From positions 1-47,541 of the forward strand of contig NZ_JAMJEZ010000017.1 in assembly GCF_023544715.1 (NCBI RefSeq): a stretch of DNA of 47,541 bases. Direction: 5' to 3'. Positions 17,559 through 27,185 of this stretch are shown in pieces. Each line of letters starts with the position of its first letter. The first letter of the stretch is position 1. The notes under the pieces are model-generated. The model was not told where the DNA came from and ran no database searches. It was given only the letters and a program-made list of their open reading frames with translations. The DNA comes from Pseudomonas eutrophicaquae (GTDB lineage: Bacteria; Pseudomonadota; Gammaproteobacteria; Pseudomonadales; Pseudomonadaceae). A program made the position numbers and the translations under genes.

Positions 17559-17980
17559 CAGCCGAGCTGACGGGGCAGACGGTAGAGAATGGCAATCACC
17601 AGACTGGCCATCAGCAGCAGCGCCACCGGAACTGCATGCAGCTCGGCGACCCGGCCAAGCGCAGCAATCCACACCGGCAGCAGCGCCGCCAGCAGGCCGT
17701 TGCGCTGGGTGGTGGCCAGGTGCTGCCAGGCAGCGGCCTCACCATCGCTGCGCAGGGCGCGCTGGCAGGCGATCAGCGCGCGCTTGTAGCGATGAAAGAG
17801 CGGCAGGCTGACGAACATGCTGGTGAGCGCGACGATAAACAGCGGCATTGCCAGGTTCTCCGGCAGTCCCGCCTGCTCGGGCGCCAGGCGCAGCGCCAGC
17901 AGCGGCACCCAGCCGAGGATCAGCAGCCCCCACCAGCGGCGGGCAAAGCCGGCACGCTGACGCTTGATCGCGCTGCTCAT
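17558..17980 (-). CDS. Small conserved inner-membrane protein, unknown function
   Basis: A 140-residue protein with hydrophobic segments around residues 17-33, 40-59, 95-110 and 113-130, and basic loops ([18 protein letters not shown]), so it is probably a four-helix inner-membrane protein. I do not recognise a function. It starts inside the ribA stop (ATGA) and ends in the btuF start (TGATG), so all three are co-translated. In P. aeruginosa a hypothetical gene sits next to ribA in the same place, as far as I recall. The start at 17980 is fixed by the overlap. Confidence 0.75.
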   Translation of the reverse strand: MSSAIKRQRAGFARRWWGLLILGWVPLLALRLAPEQAGLPENLAMPLFIVALTSMFVSLPLFHRYKRALIACQRALRSDGEAAAWQHLATTQRNGLLAALLPVWIAALGRVAELHAVPVALLLMASLVIAILYRLPRQLG

Positions 17981-18591
17981 GCCTCCTCCTCGCCCTGATG
18001 CAGGTTGCCGAGCAGGTGGCCGAGCTTGCCGGCCTTGGTCGAGAGGTAATGCCGGTTGTGGGGATTGAGCCCGCTGTGCAGCGGCACCCGCTCGGCCAGA
18101 TGGATGCCGTAGACCTCCAGCGCCTTGAGCTTGCGCGGGTTGTTGGTCATCAGCTTGAGCTCGCGGATGCCCAGATGATCGAGCATCGGCCGGCACATGG
18201 CGTAGTCGCGCTGGTCAGCGGCAAAGCCCAGGCGCTCGTTGGCTTCCACCGTATCTGCGCCGGCATCCTGCAGCTCATAGGCGCGGATCTTGTTCAGCAG
18301 GCCAATGCCGCGGCCTTCCTGACGCAGGTAGAGCAGCACGCCACGGCCCTCGGCAGCGATGGCGCGCAGCGCCGCCTCCAGCTGGGCGCCGCAGTCACAG
18401 CGCAGGCTGAACAGCGCATCGCCAGTCAGGCATTCGGAGTGCAGACGCCCCAGCACCGGCGCGCCGTCGGCGACATCGCCCAGGGTCAGGGCCACGTGCT
18501 CCTTGCCGGTCTCCTCATCGAGAAAACCGTGCATGGTGAACACGCCAAAGGGGGTGGGCAGCTTGGAAGCGGCGACAAAGACGACGGACAC
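17977..18591 (-). CDS. ribA: GTP cyclohydrolase II
   Basis: RibA opens the imidazole ring of GTP to give the diaminopyrimidine that starts riboflavin synthesis. The 204-residue protein has the zinc-site motif with C54, C65 and C67 in [18 protein letters not shown], then [10 protein letters not shown] and the C-terminal NNPRK and ERVPL segments. I chose the GTG at 18591 ([16 protein letters not shown]) because AGGAG stands seven bases before it and the family starts this way; the open frame runs further upstream without support. It encodes an intact cyclohydrolase, unlike the C-terminal domain of RibBA in this window. Confidence 0.95.
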   Translation of the reverse strand: MSVVFVAASKLPTPFGVFTMHGFLDEETGKEHVALTLGDVADGAPVLGRLHSECLTGDALFSLRCDCGAQLEAALRAIAAEGRGVLLYLRQEGRGIGLLNKIRAYELQDAGADTVEANERLGFAADQRDYAMCRPMLDHLGIRELKLMTNNPRKLKALEVYGIHLAERVPLHSGLNPHNRHYLSTKAGKLGHLLGNLHQGEEEA

Positions 18592-18623
18592 CGGGACACT
18601 CCTGCAGATCGGTAAGGCCGGCG

Positions 18624-18629
18624 ATTGTA
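18624..18629 (-). promoter_or_regulatory. -10 box of the ribA operon
   Basis: On the minus strand TACAAT (plus-strand 18624-18629) lies 33 bases before the GTG start of ribA. No good -35 is visible. There is no RFN element here, so this ribA copy does not appear to be under FMN riboswitch control. Confidence 0.45.
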
Positions 18630-18724
18630 GCAGCAGCACCCGGCGGATTGGCGCGACGATTGATCGCCCGGCCCGCCGGCCGAAACGCCACGGACGCTCG
18701 CGAGAACGGCGTCCCTGCTCGCAC

Positions 18725-20104
18725 TCAGCGTCCGCGACCGCCCGGCTTGCCGGCGGGCTTGCCGCCCTTGCCAGCCCCGGCCGGGCGTGGACCTTTACCC
18801 AGCCGCCCGGCCGAGAAGGCTGGAATCTGGCGCACCGCCTCGACCTTGGGCGCGCTGCTGTCCACCCAGCGGCCTAGCGCCTTGCCCGATGCGGCGTCGG
18901 TCTTGGGCTTCTTGAATTTCTTCGGCTTCTTCAAGACCTGACCATCGGCGGTGGTCGGTGGCACCCGGTGCTCGGGGACAAAACCCGGCTCATCCTGACG
19001 CGCCAGTACCCGGCCCAGCAGTGCCTCGATGGCCGCCAGCAGCTCCACCTCGTCGGCGCAGACCAGGGAAAGCGCCTCACCCGAGGCACCGGCACGCCCG
19101 GTACGGCCGATGCGGTGCACGTAATCTTCGGCGACGATCGGCAAATCGAAGTTGACCACCTGCGGCAGCGCCTCGATGTCCAGCCCGCGCGCGGCCACGT
19201 CGGTGGCGACCAGCACCTGCACCTCACCAGCCTTGAAGCGCTCCAGCGCCCGCAGGCGCGCCGGCTGCGGCTTGTCGCCGTGGATCGCATCCGCACGGAT
19301 GCCCTGCGCCTCCAGCTCGCCGACCAGCGCCTCGACGCCCTTGCGGGTCTTGGCAAACACCAGGGTCTGACCCCAGCGGCGGCTTTCCAGCAGGTGCAGG
19401 AACAGCTCGCTCTTGCGCTTCTTGTCCACCGGAATCAGCGACTGGCGCACCGTCTTGGCCGCACTGTTGCGCGGCGCGACCTCAATGGACAGCGGATCGC
19501 GCAGCAGCAGCCGGGCCATCTGCCGTACCTCCTCGGAGAAGGTCGCCGAGAACAGCAAGGTCTGGCGGCGCTGCGGCAGCATCACGAACAGCTCGTCGAG
19601 CTCGCGGGCAAAGCCGAGATCGAGCATCCGATCGGCCTCATCGAGCACCAGCGCCTGCAGCTGGGCGAACTTCACCGCGTTCTGCCGGAACAGATCGAGC
19701 AGCCGGCCGGGAGTGGCCACCAGCACATCGACGCCACGGCGCAGGCGCATCATCTGCGGATTGATGCTCACCCCACCGTAGGCGGCCAGGGTGCGCAGCG
19801 GCAGGTGGCGGCCATAGTCCTGCACGCTCTGGTGCACCTGCTCGGCCAGCTCGCGGGTCGGCACCAGGATCAGCGCACGCACCGCATTGGGCGCCACCGC
19901 CGGGCCTTCGGTCACCAGCCGCTGCAGCAGCGGCAGGGCGAAGCCTGCGGTCTTGCCAGTGCCGGTCTGCGCGGCGGCCAGCAGGTCACGGCCCTTGAGG
20001 ATCGCGGGGATCGCCTGCTGCTGGATCGGCGTGGGGGTCTGGTGGTCGAGTTCGGCAAGGGCGCGCAGCAGCGGCTCGAGCAAGCCGAGGGAAGCGAAGG
20101 TCAT
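18725..20104 (-). CDS. rhlE: DEAD-box ATP-dependent RNA helicase, RhlE type
   Basis: An RNA helicase probably acting in ribosome assembly or RNA turnover. In the 459-residue protein the Q motif F-SLGL...[10 protein letters not shown] lies at 3-33, motif I AQTGTGKT at 45-52, motif II DEAD at 155-158, and motif III SAT near 188. The helicase C domain contains [35 protein letters not shown] and [10 protein letters not shown]. The C-terminal tail is short, lysine/proline and glycine-rich ([10 protein letters not shown]...[15 protein letters not shown]), typical of RNA-binding extensions. ATG 20104 is preferred to the TTG three codons upstream. RhlB or DbpA are less likely because their signature tails are absent. 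Confidence 0.92.
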   Translation of the reverse strand: MTFASLGLLEPLLRALAELDHQTPTPIQQQAIPAILKGRDLLAAAQTGTGKTAGFALPLLQRLVTEGPAVAPNAVRALILVPTRELAEQVHQSVQDYGRHLPLRTLAAYGGVSINPQMMRLRRGVDVLVATPGRLLDLFRQNAVKFAQLQALVLDEADRMLDLGFARELDELFVMLPQRRQTLLFSATFSEEVRQMARLLLRDPLSIEVAPRNSAAKTVRQSLIPVDKKRKSELFLHLLESRRWGQTLVFAKTRKGVEALVGELEAQGIRADAIHGDKPQPARLRALERFKAGEVQVLVATDVAARGLDIEALPQVVNFDLPIVAEDYVHRIGRTGRAGASGEALSLVCADEVELLAAIEALLGRVLARQDEPGFVPEHRVPPTTADGQVLKKPKKFKKPKTDAASGKALGRWVDSSAPKVEAVRQIPAFSAGRLGKGPRPAGAGKGGKPAGKPGGRGR

Positions 20105-20139
20105 GGCAGGCAACCGGCAGGGAAACGAAGGCGCGCAGT

Positions 20140-21048
20140 TTAACAGCTGCCGCGCGCCAGCAACGGCCGCAGCGCGTCAGCCAGCAGCGGCGCAACGGCC
20201 ATCGCATTGCTGGGGTGGGCGATGCAGTCGCTGCTCCACACCTCACCGACCCCGGCGGCCTGGATTGTCTCCAGCGCACCGGGGGCGAACAGCGCGTGGG
20301 TCACCGCCACATCCACCGAGGCCGCGCCGGCGGCCAGCAGCAGCTCGGCGGCGCGCGCCAGGGTATGCCCGGAGCTGGCGACATCATCGAGCAGCACCAC
20401 CGCGCGGCCACGTACATCCAGCTCAGGCAGAGCAATCTGCACCGCGTGATCGCCGTGGCGCACCTTGTCGCATACCCCGTAGTCGAAACCGTGGGCGGCC
20501 GCGGCCGCCTCGATCCACTGCCGCGACTCGGCATCCGGGCCGATCAGCAGCGGGTTGTTGATTCGCGCGGCAATCAGCTCGGCGAGCAGCGGCGCGCCGG
20601 ACAGGCTCAGCGCCGTGCCCCGCGGCACCGCCTCGCTCAGGGTGCTGATGCGGTGCAGGTGCGGATCAACGGTGACCAGCGCATCAAAATGCTCGGCGAG
20701 AAACGCGCCAATCACCTGCTGGCTGACCACCTCGCCCGGCCGAAACGCCATGTCCTGACGCATGTAGGCCAGGTACGGGGCCACCAGCAGCAGGCGCTGG
20801 GCGCCGAGGCGGCGCGCCTCACCGGCGACCAGCAGCAGCTCGACCAGCTTCTCGTTGGGCCGATCTAAGCTGCGATAAAGCAGCAGGGTGTCGGCCAGTG
20901 CGCCCTCCTCGCCCAGTGGCAAACGCAGGCGCAGCTCCTCATCGGGGAAGCGGTGACGCTCGATTTCCGCCGCCGGCAGCGCCAGCGCAGCGGCCAGACG
21001 CAGCGCCGCGTCACGCTCATCGGCGAAGTACCACAACTGTACGGCCAT
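20140..21048 (-). CDS. Ribose-phosphate pyrophosphokinase homologue
   Basis: A 302-residue protein of the PRPP synthetase family, which transfers pyrophosphate from ATP to ribose 5-phosphate. Visible motifs are [22 protein letters not shown] (92-101), the metal/phosphate segment DPHLHR (128-133), the flexible-loop equivalent DKVRHGD (194-200) and the PRPP-binding loop DDVASSGHT (221-229). It resembles the short, archaeal-like class rather than the housekeeping Prs, which has DLHAGQIQGFF and DDMIDTAGT. It starts two bases after the phosphorylase gene, so the two form an operon in nucleotide salvage. The exact substrate (ribose 5-phosphate or another ribose phosphate) is uncertain. Confidence 0.85.
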   Translation of the reverse strand: MAVQLWYFADERDAALRLAAALALPAAEIERHRFPDEELRLRLPLGEEGALADTLLLYRSLDRPNEKLVELLLVAGEARRLGAQRLLLVAPYLAYMRQDMAFRPGEVVSQQVIGAFLAEHFDALVTVDPHLHRISTLSEAVPRGTALSLSGAPLLAELIAARINNPLLIGPDAESRQWIEAAAAAHGFDYGVCDKVRHGDHAVQIALPELDVRGRAVVLLDDVASSGHTLARAAELLLAAGAASVDVAVTHALFAPGALETIQAAGVGEVWSSDCIAHPSNAMAVAPLLADALRPLLARGSC

Positions 21049-21050
21049 GC

Positions 21051-22622
21051 TCAGAACTCCACGAACAGGTGAGGCAGCTCATCGGCATCCCCTAAGGCAA
21101 AGCCGCTGCTGCGCAGGCTGGCCTGGCGGGCAAACTCCAGATCCGCCGGGAAGGCCGCATACACCCGGTACAGCGGCTCACCCTCCGTCACCGGCTCACC
21201 GAGCTTGCGCAGCAGATCGACGCCGCCGCCCTGCACCTTGGGCGCACCGGCCAGCCGGGCAATCCGTGCCAGTTGCAGGTTATCGACCCCGACCACCACG
21301 CCCGAGCACTCAGCCAACACCTCAAAACTCAACGGCGCCAGAGGCGGATCATTGTGATCGAAGGCCTTGCTCCCCTGGGCGGCGATCAGCGCCTGCATCT
21401 TGGCCAGCGCCCGACCGGATTCGAGGATGTCGCGGGCAATCGCGTAGCCATCGCCACCGCGCACATCCGGATCGAACTCGATCATCCGCCCGGCTAGACG
21501 CAGCGACTTCTGGCGCAGATCGTTGGGCGCCCTGGGGTCGTTCTCCAGTACGCGCATCACATCGCGTGCCTCGAGCGCCGGACCGATGCCGCTGCCCACC
21601 GGCTGGCGGCCATCGGTGATCACCACGTCGATGGTCAAGCCCAGCCGGCGGCCGACGAACTCGAAGAGCTTGCGCAGGCGCTGCGCCTCCGGCATCGAGC
21701 GCACCTTGGCGGTCGGTCCGACCGGGATGTCTAGCACCAGATGGGTGGAGCCGGCGGCGAGCTTCTTGGAGAGGATCGAGGCGACCATCTGCCCGGGCGA
21801 GTCGATCGACAGTGGCCGCTCCACGGCGATCAGTACATCATCGGCCGGCGACAGATCGCTGGTGCCGCCCCAGGCCAGGCAGCCACGGTGCTCGCGGACG
21901 ATTTCCTCAAGGCGCTCGAACGGCAGCGCGACGTTGGCCAGCACTTCCATGGTGTCGGCGGTGCCGGCCGGTGAGGTGATCGCCCGCGAGCTGGTTTTCG
22001 GGCAGAGCATGCCGTGGGCGGCGACGATCGGCACCACCAGCATCGAGGTGCGGTTGCCGGGGATGCCACCGATGCAGTGCTTGTCGACCACCGGCTGCTC
22101 GTGCCAGTCGAGGCGCCGGCCCACCCGGCTCATCGCATCGGTGAGAAAATACACCTCCTCGCGGTCCAGCTCGCCCTGATTGCAGGCAACCAGAAAGGCG
22201 GTCAGCTCGATCTTTGAATAACGGCGCCCGGCAATGTCGCGGATGATGGCGCGAAAGTCCTCGCCATTCAGGCGCTCGCCGGCAATCTTGCGGCGCAGGG
22301 CCGGGATCGACGGCGGCGGCTCAGCCTGGGAAATGCTGGCCGGATGCCCGGGCGCTACCGCCAGCTGGGCGAAGGCATCCTCGGAAAGCCCCAGCTCGCC
22401 GCAATCGACGATCGCCGGATCATCCACCACGTTGAGGCTGGCGAGGATGCGCCGGCCATTGGCGCGCACCTCGACCTTGGACAACGCCTGAAAGCCCTCG
22501 GCGCGGTACACCGCACAGTCGCGGTGCAGGTAGGCGACGTTCTCGCGGTAGGTATCGATGGCGACCCGGCGCAGGGCCAGGTGCTCGGGATGCGGCTCAG
22601 CCGCGGTGCCTTCATCGTGCAT
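21051..22622 (-). CDS. Thymidine phosphorylase family protein, AMP-phosphorylase type
   Basis: A 523-residue nucleoside/nucleotide phosphorylase. Family knowledge: archaeal homologues cleave AMP with phosphate into adenine and ribose 1,5-bisphosphate. This protein has the N-terminal ~100-residue extension found in those enzymes and the motif [13 protein letters not shown] (178-190), which matches the AMP-phosphorylase pattern (DKHSIGGVPGN) rather than the KHSTGGVGD of true thymidine phosphorylase. Further motifs are [19 protein letters not shown] and a C-terminal pyrimidine-phosphorylase-like domain. AAGGAGG stands six bases before ATG 22622, which decides the start. The next gene, two bases away, is a PRPP synthetase homologue. 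Confidence 0.88.
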   Translation of the reverse strand: MHDEGTAAEPHPEHLALRRVAIDTYRENVAYLHRDCAVYRAEGFQALSKVEVRANGRRILASLNVVDDPAIVDCGELGLSEDAFAQLAVAPGHPASISQAEPPPSIPALRRKIAGERLNGEDFRAIIRDIAGRRYSKIELTAFLVACNQGELDREEVYFLTDAMSRVGRRLDWHEQPVVDKHCIGGIPGNRTSMLVVPIVAAHGMLCPKTSSRAITSPAGTADTMEVLANVALPFERLEEIVREHRGCLAWGGTSDLSPADDVLIAVERPLSIDSPGQMVASILSKKLAAGSTHLVLDIPVGPTAKVRSMPEAQRLRKLFEFVGRRLGLTIDVVITDGRQPVGSGIGPALEARDVMRVLENDPRAPNDLRQKSLRLAGRMIEFDPDVRGGDGYAIARDILESGRALAKMQALIAAQGSKAFDHNDPPLAPLSFEVLAECSGVVVGVDNLQLARIARLAGAPKVQGGGVDLLRKLGEPVTEGEPLYRVYAAFPADLEFARQASLRSSGFALGDADELPHLFVEF

Positions 22623-22646
22623 GGCCGCCTCCTTGAGCGCAGCAGA

Positions 22647-22670
22647 CACCGCCCCGCGTGGGGGGCGGTG
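22647..22670 (-). terminator. GC-rich hairpin after the YjfB-like gene
   Basis: CACCGCCCC (22647-22655) pairs with GGGGCGGTG (22662-22670) around a six-base loop. It lies just past the stop of the minus-strand YjfB-like gene and before the phosphorylase start. There is no T-run, so it is a terminator candidate only. Confidence 0.4.
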
Positions 22671-22686
22671 CACCGGAGGGGCAAGG

Positions 22687-22881
22687 TCAGGCGATTTCGT
22701 GCAGTAGGGTGCCGACGCTGCCGCTGTCGGCCAGCTTCGGTACGCTGTCGACCAGCTGGGTGATCTGGCTGGCCTGGGTGTCGAGCGCCTGCTTGAGCAG
22801 GCTGGCCTGTGCTTCCTGGCGGGTGTTGACCTCACCCAGGGCCACGGCGATGTCGACCATGTTGTTGGCGGCGATATCCAT
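22687..22881 (-). CDS. YjfB-family putative motility protein (64 aa)
   Basis: A small acidic-neutral protein matching the YjfB family (PF14070) pattern: MDIAANN, then a helix with [23 protein letters not shown] and an alanine/leucine-rich end. The family is called putative motility protein because of its genomic associations; its function is unproven. Two ATGs are possible. The one ending at 22881 has GAGG eight bases upstream, while the ATG at 22887 has it only two bases away, so I chose the inner start (64 residues; 66 with the other). No flagellar gene is in the window. Confidence 0.65.
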   Translation of the reverse strand: MDIAANNMVDIAVALGEVNTRQEAQASLLKQALDTQASQITQLVDSVPKLADSGSVGTLLHEIA

Positions 22882-22952
22882 TGGCATGTCCTCACGACAG
22901 ACGCCCGCAACGGGGCAATGTCTTCAGCTTACCAGCCGCAACGCCGCTCGGC

Positions 22953-23447
22953 TCAACCGATCAGCCAGACGGCCGCCTGCAGCAGCAGCCAGGCGCCGAG
23001 GCCCGCCAGCAGATCATCGAGCATGATCCCGGTGCCGCCGTGCACATGACGATCGACCCAGCGGATCGGCCAAGGCTTGGCGATGTCCAGCAGACGGAAC
23101 AGCAAAAACGCCGCCACAAGCCACGGCCAGCCCGGCGGCAGCAGCCAGCAGGCGATCCAGATGCCGACGATCTCATCCCAGACGATGCCGCCGTGATCGT
23201 GCACGCCCAGATCCCGCGCCACCCGCCCGCACAGCCAGCAGCCGAACAGGCTGGCGATCAGGATGACGGCCAGAAAGCCCAGCGCCGGCAGTGCCTGCAA
23301 CAGAGGCACGAAGGCCAGCCCGACCAACGTACCCCAGGTGCCGGGCGCCGGGCGGATCGCGCCACTGCCAAAGCCGAAGGCGATGAACTGCCAGGGGTCA
23401 TGCCAGAGGCTGGCCGGGGTGGTCTCGGGACGCTCAGGCTTGCCCAT
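22953..23447 (-). CDS. pgpA: Phosphatidylglycerophosphatase A
   Basis: PgpA removes phosphate from phosphatidylglycerol phosphate in the inner membrane, making phosphatidylglycerol. The 164-residue protein has the family start WQFIAFGFGSGAIRPAPGTWGTL, the motif HDHGGIVWDEIVGIW with conserved acidic residues, and RLLDIAKPWPIRWVDRHVHGGTGIMLDDLLAG, separated by hydrophobic segments. ATG 23447 lies inside thiL (14-base overlap), so it is the last gene of the riboflavin/thiamine operon with coupled translation. Confidence 0.94.
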   Translation of the reverse strand: MGKPERPETTPASLWHDPWQFIAFGFGSGAIRPAPGTWGTLVGLAFVPLLQALPALGFLAVILIASLFGCWLCGRVARDLGVHDHGGIVWDEIVGIWIACWLLPPGWPWLVAAFLLFRLLDIAKPWPIRWVDRHVHGGTGIMLDDLLAGLGAWLLLQAAVWLIG

Positions 23448-24414
23448 CGGGGCCTCCGAAATGCTGATAGCCGGCACGCGCCGGGGTGATCTCGTGGCCC
23501 TCGGCATCCAGCAGCACCACGCCCTGCCCGGCCGTGACCCGCCCGATCACATGGAAATACGGTGCCGCCGCCTGCAGCGCGGCCAGCGCCTGGGCCGGCA
23601 GGGTGAAGGCCAGCACATAGTCATCACCGCCACTCAGCGCGCAGGACAGCGCCTGCTCACCCGCGGCGGCGCGCAGCGCAGCACTCAGCGGCACCCGCGC
23701 CGCCTCGATCAAGAGACGCACCCCAGAAGACGCGGCGATGTGCCCGCAGTCCGCCAGGAGGCCATCGGAGACATCCAGCGCCGCACTGGCCCGGCCACGC
23801 AGGGCCAGACCCAGCGCCAACTGCGGTTGCGGGTGCCAGTAGCGCTCCAGCAGCCGCGCATCGTGGGCGCCCGCGGCGGTGCGCTCGCCCAGCACCAGCG
23901 GCAGCGCGGCGGCGGCCTCGCCGGTCGGCCCGCCAATGCACAGAAGATCCCCGACCTGCGCACCGCTGCGGGTCAGCGCCTGCCCGGCCGGCACCCGGCC
24001 AAACACGGTGATATTGAGATTGAGCGGACCACGGGTGGTGTCGCCGCCGATCAGGCTCAGCTGGCAAGCGGCGGCCATCTGCTCCAGCCCCGCAGCAAAC
24101 GCTGCCAGCCAGTCAGGTTCGGCGTCTGGCAGGGTCAGCGCCAGGGTGAAGGCCAGGGGCGCGGCGCCCATCGCGGCCAGATCGCTGGCCGCGGTGCCCA
24201 GCGCCCGCTGGGCGAGCAGGGCCGGGTCTGGATCGTGGGGAAAATGCACCCCGGCAACCAGACTGTCGGTGGAGATCGCCAGCTGCTCGCTGGCGGGTAA
24301 CTGCAGCAGCGCGCAGTCATCGCCAATGCCCAGCGCCACCCCGTCACGCCGCGCCGCACAGCGGGCGGCGGCAAAGTAGCGCCGGATCAGCTCGAACTCG
24401 CCGGGAGCGGCCAT
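23434..24414 (-). CDS. thiL: Thiamine-monophosphate kinase
   Basis: ThiL phosphorylates thiamine monophosphate to the active cofactor thiamine diphosphate. The 326-residue protein has the metal-binding GIGDDCAL at 29-36, STDSLVAGVHF at 48-58, NLSDLAAMGA-like SDLAAMGAAP near 77-86, the glycine-rich GGDTTRGPLNL and DVSDGLLAD, and GGDDYVLAFT near the end. All are standard for the family. It follows nusB by eight bases and overlaps pgpA, the order known from other pseudomonads. Confidence 0.95.
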   Translation of the reverse strand: MAAPGEFELIRRYFAAARCAARRDGVALGIGDDCALLQLPASEQLAISTDSLVAGVHFPHDPDPALLAQRALGTAASDLAAMGAAPLAFTLALTLPDAEPDWLAAFAAGLEQMAAACQLSLIGGDTTRGPLNLNITVFGRVPAGQALTRSGAQVGDLLCIGGPTGEAAAALPLVLGERTAAGAHDARLLERYWHPQPQLALGLALRGRASAALDVSDGLLADCGHIAASSGVRLLIEAARVPLSAALRAAAGEQALSCALSGGDDYVLAFTLPAQALAALQAAAPYFHVIGRVTAGQGVVLLDAEGHEITPARAGYQHFGGPDGQA

Positions 24415-24422
24415 CGCCGGGA

Positions 24423-24899
24423 TCAGCTGCGCTTGCTGCGCACTTCCGCACTGCGCAGGCGCGGCGCCAGCTTGTCCAGCACGCCGTTGACGAACTTGTG
24501 CCCGTCCGTGGCGCCGAACACCTTGGCCAGCTCGATACCCTCGTTGATCACTACCTTGTAGGGCACATCGATGCGGTTGCGCAGCTCATAAGTGGAGAGG
24601 CGCAGGATGGCCAGCTCGACCGGATCGATCTCCTCGATCGGGCGATCCAGACAGCTGCTGAACGCGGCATCCAGCTCGCTCTTCAGGCGCGGCACGCCGT
24701 GGAGGATTTCCTGGAAGTAGGCGCCATCGACATCGCTGAAATCGTTGTCGACGCGAAACTGCGCTTCGATCTCGTTGAGGGGCTGACCGGCCATCTGCCA
24801 GGAATACAGCGCCTGCACCGCGAGGCTGCGGGCCTTGCGGCGCATGGCGATCTTGTTGGGCTTCTTGGGCGCGGCCGCGGCGCGATCGAGCTCGCTCAC
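24423..24899 (-). CDS. nusB: Transcription antitermination factor NusB
   Basis: NusB binds boxA RNA with S10/NusE and promotes rRNA antitermination. The 158-residue protein contains the family core [54 protein letters not shown] and [33 protein letters not shown]. The start is GTG 24899 within the ribH stop (GTGA overlap). The N-terminal ~18 residues are a basic/alanine-rich extension before the conserved part. Confidence 0.96.
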   Translation of the reverse strand: MSELDRAAAAPKKPNKIAMRRKARSLAVQALYSWQMAGQPLNEIEAQFRVDNDFSDVDGAYFQEILHGVPRLKSELDAAFSSCLDRPIEEIDPVELAILRLSTYELRNRIDVPYKVVINEGIELAKVFGATDGHKFVNGVLDKLAPRLRSAEVRSKRS

Positions 24900-25372
24900 T
24901 TGGCCTCCAGCTGTGCCAGCAGGCTGACCATTTCCAGCGCGGACAGCGCGGCTTCCGCGCCCTTGTTGCCGGCCTTGGTACCGGAGCGCTCGATGGCCTG
25001 CTCGATGGAATCGACGGTCAGCACGCCAAAGGCGACCGGCACGTCGTACTCCAGCGACACCTGGGCCAGGCCCTTGGTGCACTCGCCGGCGACGTATTCA
25101 AAGTGCGGGGTGCCCCCACGGATCACCGCCCCCAGGGCGATGATCGCGTCAAATTCGCCGCGCTTGGCCACTTTCTGCGCCACCAGCGGGATCTCGAAGG
25201 CGCCCGGCGCGCGGATGATGGTCAGGTCGCTTTCGCTGACGCCGTGACGCACCAGCGCATCGACCGCGCCCTGCACCAGGCTTTCCACGACGAAGCTGTT
25301 GAAGCGGCCGACCACCAGGGCGTAACGGCCTTTGGGGGCGATGAAGGTACCTTCGATGGTCTTCAGGGTCAT
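24896..25372 (-). CDS. ribH: 6,7-dimethyl-8-ribityllumazine synthase
   Basis: RibH condenses 5-amino-6-ribitylaminouracil with 3,4-dihydroxy-2-butanone 4-phosphate to make lumazine, usually as an icosahedral or pentameric assembly. The 158-residue protein has [34 protein letters not shown] with the catalytic histidine, and the phosphate-binding end [14 protein letters not shown]. Start 25372 gives the family N-terminus [10 protein letters not shown]. It lies between ribBA and nusB in the FMN-riboswitch operon. Confidence 0.96.
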   Translation of the reverse strand: MTLKTIEGTFIAPKGRYALVVGRFNSFVVESLVQGAVDALVRHGVSESDLTIIRAPGAFEIPLVAQKVAKRGEFDAIIALGAVIRGGTPHFEYVAGECTKGLAQVSLEYDVPVAFGVLTVDSIEQAIERSGTKAGNKGAEAALSALEMVSLLAQLEAK

Positions 25373-25422
25373 GAGCGGATTCCAGATAAAGAGCCGGGGC
25401 GCCGCAGCGCCCCGAAGAGAGG

Positions 25423-26514
25423 TCATTTGGAGGGCAGGTATTCTACAACTTCCAGATCGAAGCCGGATATCGCGTTGAACTTCATCGGCGAGCTGAGCAG
25501 GCGCATCTTGCGCACGCCCAGATCACGCAGGATCTGCGAACCGGCGCCCACCGTGCTGTAGGTGGCCGGCTCTGCCGGGCGGGCATTGCCCAGCTGCTGC
25601 TCGACCAGATCCAGCAGCTCGTTGCCGCTGATCGCGTGATTGAGCAGCAGCACCACGCCACGGCCCTCGGCCTCGACGGCCTGCATCGCTGCGCGCAGGC
25701 TCCAGCGCCCAGGGCGTTGTACCGCCAGCAGATCCCGCAGCGGGTCCATGTTGTGCACCCGCACCAGAATCGGCTCATCGCTGCTGATCTCGCCCTTGAT
25801 CAGCGCCAGATGCACCTGCCCTTCGACGTGATCGCGGTAGGTGAGCAGGCGGAACTGCCCAAGCTCGCTGTCCAGCGTGCGCTCGGAGAGCCGCTCGACG
25901 GTCTGCTCGTGGACCAGACGGTAGTGGATCAGGTCGGCAATGGTGCCGATCTTGATGCCGTGCTCGGCGGCGAACTTTTCCAGCTCCGGGCGACGGGCCA
26001 TGCTGCCGTCATCGTTCATGATCTCGCAGATCACCCCGGTTGGCTGAAAGCCGGCCATCCGCGCCAGATCGCAGGCGGCCTCCGTGTGCCCGGCGCGCGC
26101 CAGCACGCCACCCGGCTGGGCCATCAGCGGGAAGATATGCCCGGGGCTGACGATGTCGGCGGCGACCGCTTCGCGAGCTGCCGCAGCCTGCACGGTGCGG
26201 GCGCGGTCGGCGGCGGAAATGCCGGTGGTCACGCCCTCGGCGGCCTCGATCGAGACGGTGAACTTGGTGCCAAAGCCCGAGCCGTTGCGCTGCACCATCA
26301 GCGGCAGGCCGAGGCGCTCGCAGCGCGCGCGGTCCATCGGCATGCAGATCAGCCCGCGGGCGTACTTGGCCATGAAATTGATGTCTTCAGGCCGCACGCA
26401 TTCGGCGGCCATGATCAGATCGCCTTCGTTCTCGCGATCCTCGTCGTCCATCAGGATGACCATCTTGCCCTGGCGGATGTCCTCGACCAGTTCGGCGATG
26501 TTGTTCAGTGCCAT
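25423..26514 (-). CDS. ribBA: 3,4-dihydroxy-2-butanone 4-phosphate synthase with degenerate GTP cyclohydrolase II domain
   Basis: The N-terminal ~200 residues form a complete DHBP synthase: [10 protein letters not shown] at 23-32, the central [16 protein letters not shown] and the late [13 protein letters not shown] with [13 protein letters not shown]. It converts ribulose 5-phosphate to DHBP for RibH. The C-terminal ~155 residues align with GTP cyclohydrolase II, but the zinc motif HSECLTGD...CDCG is replaced by [13 protein letters not shown] with no cysteines, so this half is unlikely to be catalytic. The separate intact ribA agrees with that. ATG 26514 is the family start; a GTG at 26526, overlapping the ribE stop, is an alternative. 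Confidence 0.93.
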   Translation of the reverse strand: MALNNIAELVEDIRQGKMVILMDDEDRENEGDLIMAAECVRPEDINFMAKYARGLICMPMDRARCERLGLPLMVQRNGSGFGTKFTVSIEAAEGVTTGISAADRARTVQAAAAREAVAADIVSPGHIFPLMAQPGGVLARAGHTEAACDLARMAGFQPTGVICEIMNDDGSMARRPELEKFAAEHGIKIGTIADLIHYRLVHEQTVERLSERTLDSELGQFRLLTYRDHVEGQVHLALIKGEISSDEPILVRVHNMDPLRDLLAVQRPGRWSLRAAMQAVEAEGRGVVLLLNHAISGNELLDLVEQQLGNARPAEPATYSTVGAGSQILRDLGVRKMRLLSSPMKFNAISGFDLEVVEYLPSK

Positions 26515-26522
26515 GGGCGTTC

Positions 26523-27185
26523 TCACTTGTTCAGGTAGCCGTGTTCGGCGAGGAAGCTGGCGGTAATGCCGGAGAATGCCGGTTCTGCGGCCTGCTCGCC
26601 CATCAGCAGGCGCTCCAGGTAGCGGGCCAGCAGATCGACCTCAAGGTTGATGCGCCGCCCGGCCTGGTAGTCGGCCATGATGGTTTCCTGCAGGGTGTGC
26701 GGGACGATGGTCAGCTCGAACTCGGCGCCGTCCACCGCGTTGACGGTCAGGCTGATGCCATCGACGGTGATCGAGCCCTTGAAGGCGATGTACTTGGCCA
26801 GCTCGCGCGGCGCACGCACCCGAAACTGGATGGCGCGGGCATTGTCAGCGCGCGCGAGGATCTCGCCCACCCCATCGACGTGACCGCTGACCAGATGGCC
26901 ACCGAGGCGGCTGGTCGGAGTCAGGGCCTTTTCCAGATTGACCCGGGTGCCGACCTTGAGATCGACGAAGGCGGTGCGGGTCAGGGTCTCGCGGCTGACA
27001 TCCGCCCAGAAGCCATCACCCGGCAGCTCCACCGCGGTCAGGCAGATGCCGTTGACGGCGATGCTGTCGCCGAGTTTGACGTCGGACAGGTCCAGTTTGC
27101 CGGTGGCAACGTAGACGCGCACGTCGCCGCCCTTGGGGGTCATGGCGCGGATGCTGCCGATGGCTTCGATGATGCCGGTAAACAT
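26523..27185 (-). CDS. ribE: Riboflavin synthase, alpha subunit
   Basis: This enzyme dismutates two lumazines into riboflavin and a ribitylamino-uracil. The 220-residue protein has the two homologous lumazine-binding halves: [12 protein letters not shown]...[11 protein letters not shown] and [16 protein letters not shown]...[10 protein letters not shown]. The start is ATG 27185, the universal MFTGIIE. It overlaps by one base (TGATG) the stop of a 12-codon leader ORF, and has its own GGAGG nine bases upstream inside that ORF. It is the first structural gene after the FMN riboswitch. Confidence 0.96.
   Translation of the reverse strand: MFTGIIEAIGSIRAMTPKGGDVRVYVATGKLDLSDVKLGDSIAVNGICLTAVELPGDGFWADVSRETLTRTAFVDLKVGTRVNLEKALTPTSRLGGHLVSGHVDGVGEILARADNARAIQFRVRAPRELAKYIAFKGSITVDGISLTVNAVDGAEFELTIVPHTLQETIMADYQAGRRINLEVDLLARYLERLLMGEQAAEPAFSGITASFLAEHGYLNK

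Noticed and set aside
21051-22622. Plain thymidine phosphorylase (deoA)
   Set aside because: The KHSTGGVGD motif is replaced by [10 protein letters not shown] and an extra N-terminal domain is present, so the deoA symbol was not used.
26526-26526. GTG 26526 as the ribBA start (overlapping the ribE stop)
   Set aside because: Family proteins begin at MALNNI (ATG 26514); the GTG is kept as an alternative only.
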